Position numbers and translations under genes: made by a program. Positions 1 through 6,028 of a stretch of 7,977 nucleotides of DNA are shown in pieces (within the stretch, counting starts at the first letter, position 1; every line of letters starts with the position of its first letter). This DNA comes from Legionellales bacterium (GTDB lineage Bacteria > Pseudomonadota > Gammaproteobacteria > Legionellales > Legionellaceae): NCBI GenBank assembly GCA_003489505.1, contig DNMA01000123.1, forward strand, positions 1 through 7,977, given 5' to 3'. Below the pieces are notes generated by a model. That model was not told where the DNA came from. It did not search any database and saw nothing but the letters and a program-made list of their open reading frames with translations.

Positions 1-2116
1 CTAAAAAAGTCTGAATAAAGGTTTCAAATTGATTGAAGAGGTCTAATAAATTTTGAAAAGCCTCAGTTGACTGATTTGTTTCTAGTTCTTGAATGAGTAT
101 TTGAATGGCATCAATTTGAGTTTTTGTACTTTGTAGGGAGCTTACCAATCCTTCTTGTAAACAAGTTTTAAATGATGGTGAATAACCAGGTAATTTCAGT
201 GCTTTGATTTGCTCGTTTGAGAAGCAATCGAGAACATAACTCAGTCCACTAAGCATACTTTTTAAGGTATTTAAAACCGTCTCAAATTGTGTGGCTTTGT
301 TAAAATATCCAAAAGAGTTGGCTGGGAGGTGTGTTTTAAAACAAGGCTCCATATTACTCAATAATTCTGGGTCTATAATCAGTCTTGAGATAGCCTCTAA
401 ATCAAGAGAGGTGTTTTTATCTTCAAGACTTAAAAAAGCCTGAATAAGTCTTTTTTGAGCATCTTCAGGCAGATTTGCAAAATCGACGAGAATGGGACTA
501 TTGCTTGGCATGTCCTCAGATAGTTGATGCAGGATGAGATAAAAATAAATTTGACCGATGGATTTATCATTTAAAGCGATTAGCTCTAAAGCTTTTGGGT
601 GTTCGATTTGATGAAAAAAGTTCATCCATTGTGCCCAAGAATATTGAATGGCTTGCGTGTTTTTTGCAAGCCATAGGGCATGAACCGCTAAAAGGTCTTC
701 CAAGTGACCTTGATGCATTTCTAAAAAAGTTACTGATGAAAAAACCTGTCTGCTGGGGATGGCATATAATAAATCACAAATGTCTTTAGGATTGGCATAA
801 GATTCGATGATACTGTGAACAGCCTCGGTTGGCAGATGCGGTTTAAGGGTATATAGCCAAGTTATCAATCGAAGTCTTTGAGGATGGCCTTGATTACTTT
901 GTAAATGTGTCTGAATGAGTTTAAAGGTTTCTTCTTCTGGAGAACTGAGATATTTAGCTAAATAGAGATAGGAGTGGTGTAAAGGATGGCTTGGAATTAA
1001 AATTTCTGAAGATATCCAATTGAGATTTTGGCTTTCTTTTAATGTAAAAACAGCTTGAGGCTCAGACCAATCGATTTGAAAAATAAATTTAAGCTGTACT
1101 TTTTTCCATTCAGCGGCAGTTCGGTCTAAAAGCCTGCTGAAGTTTTCAATTAATTGACTAAAAGAGATAGCTGTAGGGCTTGCCGCTAGGCGAGGAATTA
1201 AGGGGTGGTAATCAAAGGCATCCAGCCAAAACGCTTGAATTTTTTCAATGCTTTCAATTAAACCCATTTCGTCACTTCGTTGTGCATACCAAGTTAACCA
1301 ATTAAAAAATAAATTTTTGGGCCATAAACTGATGATTTCAAGATAATATTCAAAATTAGGATGAGCAAGAATTTGAATATTTTCGGTTTGGGTGGGGGTA
1401 AACATCACAGCACTTAAGTGGTGTAATTGCTCTACATCTAAAACTTTTAATTGATTAAGGCGATAATATAGGCCTTTTTCCCCAAGACTATTGAATAAAA
1501 TACCTAAAATTTCAGAAAAGGCTGAAATAATATCACCATAAGAAGTATCAGACTGGCTGGCGTTCTCAAGTGTTCTTAAAAAAGCAGCTAGTTTGGGGTC
1601 GCTTTGGGGTTTTATCATTGCAAAGGGCTGAGAGGGTAATATGTTCTGAGGAATGTTTGCAGACCACTCAATTAAGTCCTGTAGCTCCTCTGTAGGTAAC
1701 TCTGGTGTTTGAATATAGGATAAACTTCTTTCATCTTCATCCAGACACAATTCCTCTAAATGCATTGCTGCACTGTCTCTTTGCTTTTCAATTTGTAGGG
1801 CGTACCAGTTTTTTTGGGCTTCTAAATAAGCATTGTCAAATGCAATTTGTAGTTCCGGGGCATTTTCAATATGGATATGAAATAAAATTTGTTCCTGGTT
1901 TTTAATGAATTTGAGTAAAGAATGGGGAACTAGCTCTGGTTTGGCTGCGGTAATTTGGACGGGTATGGCAAAGAAAGTATTGGGGTGGTTGCTATGAATA
2001 AATTGTATGATTCTATCAAGCTCAAGGAGTAAGCTTTGAAAGTCATTACATTCAAAGTTTGTAAAGTCTTCACGCGCTTGAGGGATAAATTTTCTGACAT
2101 TTATTGCACATTTCAT
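1..2116 (-). CDS. Large unrecognised protein, 3' end beyond the window (at least 705 codons)
   Basis: One uninterrupted reading frame runs from an ATG at 2116 off the left edge: 705 complete codons with no stop. I do not recognise the protein. It begins MKCAINVRKFIPQAREDF and looks soluble: rich in Leu, Gln, Glu, Ile and Asn, probably mostly helical, with no signal peptide and no convincing membrane segment. The last 45 or so visible residues (about 660-705) are heptad-like and could form a coiled coil. No catalytic motif, Walker box or Cys cluster is visible. The gene starts 68 bp after nth on the same strand, with no terminator hairpin between, so cotranscription with metG-rnfB-nth is likely. 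The start is uncertain: no good Shine-Dalgarno precedes the ATG, a TTG lies 8 codons upstream in frame, and the frame is closed by TAG 14 codons upstream. Base composition resembles the neighbours. That it is a real gene is nearly certain from its length; its function is unknown. Confidence 0.9.
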   Translation of the reverse strand, partial: MKCAINVRKFIPQAREDFTNFECNDFQSLLLELDRIIQFIHSNHPNTFFAIPVQITAAKPELVPHSLLKFIKNQEQILFHIHIENAPELQIAFDNAYLEAQKNWYALQIEKQRDSAAMHLEELCLDEDERSLSYIQTPELPTEELQDLIEWSANIPQNILPSQPFAMIKPQSDPKLAAFLRTLENASQSDTSYGDIISAFSEILGILFNSLGEKGLYYRLNQLKVLDVEQLHHLSAVMFTPTQTENIQILAHPNFEYYLEIISLWPKNLFFNWLTWYAQRSDEMGLIESIEKIQAFWLDAFDYHPLIPRLAASPTAISFSQLIENFSRLLDRTAAEWKKVQLKFIFQIDWSEPQAVFTLKESQNLNWISSEILIPSHPLHHSYLYLAKYLSSPEEETFKLIQTHLQSNQGHPQRLRLITWLYTLKPHLPTEAVHSIIESYANPKDICDLLYAIPSRQVFSSVTFLEMHQGHLEDLLAVHALWLAKNTQAIQYSWAQWMNFFHQIEHPKALELIALNDKSIGQIYFYLILHQLSEDMPSNSPILVDFANLPEDAQKRLIQAFLSLEDKNTSLDLEAISRLIIDPELLSNMEPCFKTHLPANSFGYFNKATQFETVLNTLKSMLSGLSYVLDCFSNEQIKALKLPGYSPSFKTCLQEGLVSSLQSTKTQIDAIQILIQELETNQSTEAFQNLLDLFNQFETFIQTFL

Positions 2117-2184
2117 AGAATAAATTACCGGTAAATACAAAAAATATACAAACTTCTAAATATTTTACCACTCCTGTTCTAAAA

Positions 2185-2820
2185 TTACGAGCGGTTTTTT
2201 TTAAAATACGGGCACAAATCCGCAATGAGGCAGCTTTGGCATTGTGGCTTTTTAGCCTGACAGATATAGCGACCATGCAAAATCATCCAGTGATGGGCAT
2301 CTAATTTATACTTTTTCGGAATAATTTTCATTAAATCTTGCTCAACGGCTAAAGGTGTTTTTCCTTTTGAAAACCCCAAGCGATGGCTTAAGCGAAAAAT
2401 ATGGGTATCCACTGCAATCACAGGAATTTGAAAGGCGGTATTTAAAACAACATTTGCGGTTTTTCGACCCACCCCCGGTAAAGCCTCTAGCGCCTCACGC
2501 GTTTGGGGAATATGGCCTTGATAGTCACGAATAAGTATTTGGCTCATGGTCAGAATAGCTTTTGCTTTTTGTTGATAAAGTCCTAATCGTTTAATGCAGT
2601 TGCTAATGGTTTCTAACTCGAGTTCAATCATTTTTTCTGCGGTTGGAGCCATTACAAAGAGTTTTTCAGTGACTTGGTTGACAACCTTATCGGTGCTTTG
2701 TGCCGATAAAATTACCGCAACCAAGAGTTGATAATCGCTATGATAAATGAGTTCGGTGGTGGGTTGAGGGTTTTGTGTTTGCCAGCGTGAAAAAATTTCT
2801 TCAATATTTTTTTTATTCAT
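2185..2820 (-). CDS. nth: Endonuclease III (DNA glycosylase/AP lyase)
   Basis: Bifunctional glycosylase and AP lyase that removes oxidised pyrimidines in base excision repair. From the ATG at 2820 the protein is 211 aa, the length of E. coli Nth. The helix-hairpin-helix is LEALPGVGRKTA (about 111-122) with catalytic Lys120, and the catalytic Asp138 lies in AVDTH. The C-terminal 4Fe-4S cluster is intact as Cys187-x6-Cys194-x2-Cys197-x5-Cys203. These numbers equal the E. coli ones, which supports this start over an in-frame GTG 8 codons upstream at 2844. There is no Shine-Dalgarno; instead the start lies inside the end of rnfB (ATGAATAA, 8-bp overlap), implying translational coupling. In E. coli nth is the last gene of the rsxABCDGE-nth operon, so the rnfB-nth pairing is a familiar neighbourhood. 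Identification is secure. Confidence 0.97.
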   Translation of the reverse strand: MNKKNIEEIFSRWQTQNPQPTTELIYHSDYQLLVAVILSAQSTDKVVNQVTEKLFVMAPTAEKMIELELETISNCIKRLGLYQQKAKAILTMSQILIRDYQGHIPQTREALEALPGVGRKTANVVLNTAFQIPVIAVDTHIFRLSHRLGFSKGKTPLAVEQDLMKIIPKKYKLDAHHWMILHGRYICQAKKPQCQSCLIADLCPYFKKNRS

Positions 2821-3412
2821 GGGGATTTTTTTTGTTTTGAACACGTTTTAAAGCTTCTTGAATATAATCAATTTTTGATGCGCTTTGATCAAGTGCCGGA
2901 CGACTTTTTTCAAGATATTGTTTTTGTTTTTCTCTTGCCAATTGCTCTTGGCGCATTTGACGTGCTTCATAGCGAAGTTTGGCTTTATCTTTATCATATA
3001 CAGGTTGTTCGATATCAATCATTTCAATGCAGTCGACAGGGCAAGGCTCAAGACAAAGACCACAGCCAGTGCATTCCCAGGAAATGATGTGATGCATTTT
3101 TTTACTTGAGCCTATGATGGCATCCACCGGGCAGGCTTGAATACATTTGGTGCAGCCAATGCACGCTTCTTTTTGAATCACAGCCAGCTGCGGCGTACGA
3201 AGGCTTTTCGCCATGTCGGTCAAATAATCCTTGGGGTCAATTTTTAATAATTTTCCCAAAGCTTTGAGTGTTTCAATGCCACCGGGTGGGCATTGATTGA
3301 TTTTTGCCTCGCCCGATACCAAAGCTTGGGCGTAAGGGCGACAGCCTGCATAACCACAAGATTGGCATTGGGTCTGGGGTAAAACTTTTTCGATGTCTTG
3401 GACAAGACTCAT
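2813..3412 (-). CDS. rnfB: RnfB-type polyferredoxin without a membrane anchor
   Basis: This is a 199-aa iron-sulfur electron carrier related to the B subunit of the Rnf/Rsx complex. The N-terminal cluster motif is Cys16-x2-Cys19-x4-Cys24-x16-Cys41, followed by two ferredoxin-type 4Fe-4S motifs: Cys84/87/90/94 (CIGCTKCIQACP) and Cys114/117/120/124 (CTGCGLCLEPCP). E. coli RsxB starts with a hydrophobic anchor of about 25 residues; here the protein begins directly at the equivalent of the cluster domain, so it is probably soluble or peripheral. A charged Lys/Arg/Gln/Glu-rich tail (about 141-199) replaces it in bulk. No other rnf gene is in the window. The start is set by GAGGT at 3419-3423, six bases upstream, and by the ATGA overlap with the metG stop. 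Its partner is unknown; electron supply to an Fe-S or redox enzyme is an inference. The family call is secure, the role is not. Confidence 0.93.
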   Translation of the reverse strand: MSLVQDIEKVLPQTQCQSCGYAGCRPYAQALVSGEAKINQCPPGGIETLKALGKLLKIDPKDYLTDMAKSLRTPQLAVIQKEACIGCTKCIQACPVDAIIGSSKKMHHIISWECTGCGLCLEPCPVDCIEMIDIEQPVYDKDKAKLRYEARQMRQEQLAREKQKQYLEKSRPALDQSASKIDYIQEALKRVQNKKNPHE

Positions 3413-5055
3413 GCGCTGACCTCAACATCATTTAACATGGCCGTCCATTGCTCTGCTTGTAAGCGTGTCAATAAAGGCTCATAGGCTTGAATAGAGCAAC
3501 CGACGAGGGCTTGAATCGCTGTCCATGACCAGCTTTTTTCACCAAAGAAGGTTTGAACTTTTTCACAAGTATGTGGCAGAACGGGTGCTAAAAACATCAT
3601 GAGCAAACGAAAACCATTGAGTGCCATGGTGCATACCTGTTGCACTTGGGCAAGCGTTGCGGGGTCTTTGGCCATGACCCACGGTTTTTTTGCATCAACA
3701 TATTGATTAATTTTATCAGCAAGTGCCATGATTTGGCGTATGGCTTTAGCGTTATCACGTTGTTGGAAAGATAGGAAAATATCTTGGCGCTCTGATAACC
3801 ATTGCTGAAAGAGTGTCGAGTCTTCAAGATTTTGAGACAGTTGGCCTTCAAAATATTTATGAATGAAACTGGCGCTTCGGCTGGCAATATTAATGACTTT
3901 ACCAATGAGGTCAGCATTGACACGGGCAATATAATCATCGCCTGATAAGTCAAGGTCTTCAAGGCTGCCATTCATTTTAGCCGCGAAGTAATATCTTATT
4001 GTATCGGTGGGTAAATGTTTGGCAAATTGTTGGGCCTGAATAAAAGTGCCGCGTGATTTTGACATTTTTTGGCCGTTGATGGTTAAAAAGCCATGGGTAA
4101 AAATCGCATTAGGCAGTCTAAATTCTGCGCCTTTTAACATGGCTGGCCAAAATAGGGAATGAAAGTACATGATATCTTTACCCACAACATGGTAAAGCTC
4201 TACCTGACTGTCTTTTTTCCAAAATTCATTAAAATCCAATTGATTTTCATTACAGTATTTTTGGCAAGCAGCCATATAACCGATGGGGGCATCCAACCAA
4301 ACATAGAAGTATTTGTTTTCAGTTTGGGGAATTAAAAAGCCAAAGTAAGGTGCATCGCGAGAAATATCCCAGGGTTTGAGGCCTGTTTGAAACCATTCTT
4401 GTAATTTGTGTGCCATTTCAACAGGAATGTGTCCTGCTTGTGTCCACTGCTCTAAAAAATCCTTGTAACGTGGCAGATTAAAGAAATAATGCTCTGTGTC
4501 ACGATATTCTGGTTTGGTATTGGTGACCGTTGAGATGGCATCCATTAACTCAGTGGTATCATAGGTGGCACCGCATTTTTCACAGTTGTCACCATATTGA
4601 TCGCTTGCCTGACAACGCGGACAAGTGCCTTTGATGTAACGATCGGGTAAAAACATTTGCGCTTGGGTATCATATGCTTGCGAAATAGTTTGGGTGAGGA
4701 TATCACCATTTTCTTTGAGTTTTAAATAAATATGTTCAACCAGTGCCAGGTTTTCTGAAGAGTTAGTGGTGTGGTAAATATCATAATGCACAAAGAATTT
4801 TTTTAAGTCTTCTTCATGACTTTTTTGAATATTTTGGGTGAGCTCTTCAGGGCTGATACCGAGTTGTTGGGCTTTGAGCATAATGGGTGTGCCATGTGCA
4901 TCATCACCACATAAACTGATACATTGATGTCCTAATAAACGCTGAGTTCGGACCCAGATGTCAGTCATGATGTGTTCAACCATATGGCCTAAATGGAGTG
5001 GGCCATTACCATAAGGTAGCGCGCTGGTTACCATCATTTGATGTGATTGAGACAT
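3409..5055 (-). CDS. metG: Methionyl-tRNA synthetase, short form without C-terminal domain
   Basis: Class I synthetase that charges initiator and elongator tRNA-Met with methionine using ATP. The HIGH motif is HLGH at residues 21-24 and the KMSKS loop is at 330-334. The zinc knuckle in the connective peptide has Cys145, Cys148, Cys158 and Cys161 (CPRC ... CEKC), the four-Cys E. coli type. The anticodon-binding helical domain follows, roughly from 385 to the end. The protein stops at 548 aa, whereas E. coli MetG is 677 aa and carries a C-terminal EMAPII-like tRNA-binding and dimerisation domain. The reading frame is clean and its stop is used by the rnfB start, so this is a natural short form and not a frameshift. 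AGGTGA at 5062-5067 lies six bases before the ATG. It is the first gene of the metG-rnfB-nth unit. Confidence 0.97.
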   Translation of the reverse strand: MSQSHQMMVTSALPYGNGPLHLGHMVEHIMTDIWVRTQRLLGHQCISLCGDDAHGTPIMLKAQQLGISPEELTQNIQKSHEEDLKKFFVHYDIYHTTNSSENLALVEHIYLKLKENGDILTQTISQAYDTQAQMFLPDRYIKGTCPRCQASDQYGDNCEKCGATYDTTELMDAISTVTNTKPEYRDTEHYFFNLPRYKDFLEQWTQAGHIPVEMAHKLQEWFQTGLKPWDISRDAPYFGFLIPQTENKYFYVWLDAPIGYMAACQKYCNENQLDFNEFWKKDSQVELYHVVGKDIMYFHSLFWPAMLKGAEFRLPNAIFTHGFLTINGQKMSKSRGTFIQAQQFAKHLPTDTIRYYFAAKMNGSLEDLDLSGDDYIARVNADLIGKVINIASRSASFIHKYFEGQLSQNLEDSTLFQQWLSERQDIFLSFQQRDNAKAIRQIMALADKINQYVDAKKPWVMAKDPATLAQVQQVCTMALNGFRLLMMFLAPVLPHTCEKVQTFFGEKSWSWTAIQALVGCSIQAYEPLLTRLQAEQWTAMLNDVEVSA

Positions 5056-5061
5056 GTATAT

Positions 5062-5067
5062 TCACCT
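5062..5067 (-). promoter_or_regulatory. Ribosome binding site of metG
   Basis: AGGTGA on the minus strand, six bases before the metG ATG at 5055. Good match to the anti-Shine-Dalgarno and confirms the start. Confidence 0.75.
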
Positions 5068-5088
5068 AAAAGCTCTAAAAATTGTAAT

Positions 5089-5118
5089 ATTATATCTCAA
5101 AGAGCTTGAATAATCTAA
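5089..5118 (-). promoter_or_regulatory. Candidate promoter of the metG-rnfB-nth unit
   Basis: A perfect TATAAT lies at 5094-5089 on the minus strand. The best upstream box is TTAGAT at 5118-5113 with an 18-bp gap, which matches only 3 of 6 consensus positions and overlaps the stop codon of the 84-aa gene. A start near 5082 would give a leader of about 27 bases. In AT-rich DNA a lone TATAAT is weak evidence. Confidence 0.4.
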
Positions 5119-5369
5119 CGAGATTTATAAATCCCTTGGGGTGAATCGGGTTTGTTGGGAATATCGGCCTCATCAAAATCATCAGAGAGTTTGGGCGGTC
5201 GAGGTGGTTTGATACGGGGTTGGGCTTCAGGTTTTAAGAACTGATATAAAATGCTACCACCGAGCAAGGCAGAAAAGACATAAAGCGTGAGTTCTTTAGC
5301 ATTTTTTAGAATAAGATTGCCTAAAAAATTGATTTTTAGATTTTCTAATACGTGTTCCCAATAAAGCAT
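5115..5369 (-). CDS. Small single-span membrane protein, unrecognised
   Basis: From the ATG at 5369 this is an 84-aa protein. An in-frame ATG three codons upstream (5378) touches the Shine-Dalgarno, so the second ATG, eight bases after AAGGA, is the better start. An amphipathic N-terminal part (1-24) leads to one hydrophobic segment (about 27-44, TLYVFSALLGGSILYQFL). A Pro- and Lys/Arg-rich stretch follows (PRIKPPRPPK, 50-59), then an acidic patch (DDFDEAD, 63-69) and a polar tail. The tail is probably cytoplasmic by the positive-inside rule. I do not recognise a family. The gene sits just after the terminator hairpin of the 142-aa gene and 59 bp before metG, and could be read from either upstream readthrough or an unseen promoter. 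The clean Shine-Dalgarno and the membrane-plus-tail design argue for a real gene. Confidence 0.7.
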   Translation of the reverse strand: MLYWEHVLENLKINFLGNLILKNAKELTLYVFSALLGGSILYQFLKPEAQPRIKPPRPPKLSDDFDEADIPNKPDSPQGIYKSR

Positions 5370-5377
5370 ATTATTCA

Positions 5378-5382
5378 TCCTT
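5378..5382 (-). promoter_or_regulatory. Ribosome binding site deciding the start of the 84-aa gene
   Basis: AAGGA on the minus strand is eight bases before the ATG at 5369, a normal gap, but is immediately next to or overlapping the ATG at 5378. This favours the 84-aa over the 87-aa product. Confidence 0.6.
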
Positions 5383-5386
5383 GAAT

Positions 5387-5410
5387 AAAAGACCCAAAAA
5401 CTTGGGTCTT
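5387..5410 (-). terminator. Rho-independent terminator after the 142-aa gene
   Basis: On the minus strand AAGACCCAA pairs perfectly with TTGGGTCTT around a 4-base loop (stem arms 5410-5402 and 5397-5389). It is followed by a short T run (to 5387) that continues TTTTATT. It lies 28 bp after the stop of the 142-aa gene. The T run is short, so termination may be partial. The hairpin ends only a few bases before the Shine-Dalgarno of the 84-aa gene. Confidence 0.75.
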
Positions 5411-5437
5411 GACATCCATTAACAGGGATTTTAGGGA

Positions 5438-5866
5438 TTAAAAACCATTAGAGATAGAGGCTGTGCGAGAACTTCCTTTTACAACATGTTCTTGAGGTGC
5501 ATCATGTCCATCTTTATTTGTATCATTTTCAAGAGCTGCAGGGCTAACAGCCAACTCAGACCCACAGTTAGTTGAAATAGAGTTAGAGATATTTAGAGCA
5601 GGATCTTTTGGTTTCATTGCATTGAAGAGTGCATTGAAAGCAACAGCTAATAAAGCACCAACGATCATAGAAGCTAAAATAGGTAATGCATAACCTAAAG
5701 CTACAGCAGCAACAGCACTACCGACTAAACTTAGGAAAAAGCTAGAAACTGCGAAAGTGATAGCGCCCATTGTAGCAGGGGTTAAGAATAAAGTGGTTGC
5801 GTAAACAGCAGCACCTGCAGTTGCGCCGGCGAAAATAGAATATTTATTAAATGCGTTTGTGACCAT
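5438..5866 (-). CDS. Small Gly/Ala-rich multi-span membrane protein, unrecognised
   Basis: From the ATG at 5866 this is a 142-aa protein. A longer frame begins at a TTG (5929), but the strong AGAGGAG eight bases before 5866 fixes the start. Residues 10-82 are very hydrophobic and rich in Gly, Ala and Ser, and can be divided into about three spans (10-28, 33-57, 60-82). Several small-xxx-small patterns (AGATAGAA at 13-20) would allow tight helix packing. Residues 83-142 form a polar, Asn/Ser/Asp-rich tail with no motif I know. No cleavable signal peptide is evident. The gene has its own promoter-like boxes and its own terminator, so it may be a single-gene unit divergent from ubiX. A bacteriocin-like or secreted membrane-active peptide, or a host-directed protein, is possible but unsupported. 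Function unknown. Confidence 0.75.
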   Translation of the reverse strand: MVTNAFNKYSIFAGATAGAAVYATTLFLTPATMGAITFAVSSFFLSLVGSAVAAVALGYALPILASMIVGALLAVAFNALFNAMKPKDPALNISNSISTNCGSELAVSPAALENDTNKDGHDAPQEHVVKGSSRTASISNGF

Positions 5867-5874
5867 TGTGTGGA

Positions 5875-5881
5875 CTCCTCT
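5875..5881 (-). promoter_or_regulatory. Ribosome binding site deciding the start of the 142-aa gene
   Basis: AGAGGAG on the minus strand, eight bases before the ATG at 5866, is the strongest Shine-Dalgarno in the window and rules against the upstream TTG at 5929. It suggests high translation. Confidence 0.8.
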
Positions 5882-5905
5882 TAGATTAATTTCCGGATTA
5901 ACTCT

Positions 5906-5934
5906 ATCAAAAAAAATTTTTAAATACAAGTAAA
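5906..5934 (-). promoter_or_regulatory. Candidate promoter of the 142-aa gene
   Basis: TTTACT (5934-5929) and TTTGAT (5911-5906) on the minus strand are 17 bp apart, each matching four of six consensus bases. Transcription would start near 5899, giving a leader of about 33 bases that contains the AGAGGAG. The whole spacer is AT-rich, so other box pairs, such as CATAAT near 5940, are possible. Confidence 0.3.
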
Positions 5935-5960
5935 ATTATGTTCTAATATTTTAAATTTTG

Positions 5961-5977
5961 TGTAAAATTGTTTTACA
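5961..5977. promoter_or_regulatory. Perfect 17-bp dyad, candidate operator
   Basis: TGTAAAA-TTG-TTTTACA is a perfect inverted repeat with 7-bp arms and a 3-bp centre, in the divergent spacer between the 142-aa gene and ubiX. Its right arm contains the TTTACA that serves as the putative -35 box of ubiX, a position where a bound protein would block polymerase. It resembles a TyrR box (TGTAAA-N6-TTTACA) but has one base fewer in the centre. The regulator is unknown. Confidence 0.45.
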
Positions 5978-5999
5978 TGGGTCTAAAATCAGTTAATAT
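5972..5999 (+). promoter_or_regulatory. Candidate promoter of ubiX
   Basis: TTTACA (5972-5977, five of six) and TAATAT (5994-5999, four of six) are separated by 16 bp. Transcription would start near 6006, about 23 bases before the ubiX ATG. TATAGC at 5997-6002 is an alternative -10 with a longer gap. Confidence 0.35.
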
Positions 6000-6028
6000 A
6001 GCTTAATTTTCAGTCAGGCTTGGTCACA

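Noticed and set aside
595..789. 64-codon plus-strand frame
   Set aside because: It lies opposite the large minus-strand gene, with no ribosome site or recognisable protein.
1705..1905. 66-codon plus-strand frame
   Set aside because: Antisense to the large minus-strand gene and without supporting signals.
2125..2134. TTACCGGTAA 10-bp palindrome just before the large gene
   Set aside because: Too short and not extended by its flanks; it could easily arise by chance.
2821..2844. GTG start for nth giving 219 aa
   Set aside because: Catalytic and cluster residues fall exactly on E. coli numbering when counted from the ATG at 2820, which is also coupled to the rnfB stop.
5424..5439. Two AGGGATT copies nine bases apart at the end of the 142-aa gene
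   Set aside because: Only two short copies, partly coding; no array and no clear role.
5867..5929. TTG start giving a 163-aa version of the small membrane protein
   Set aside because: It would place the strong AGAGGAG inside the coding region; the ATG at 5866 is ideally spaced from that site.
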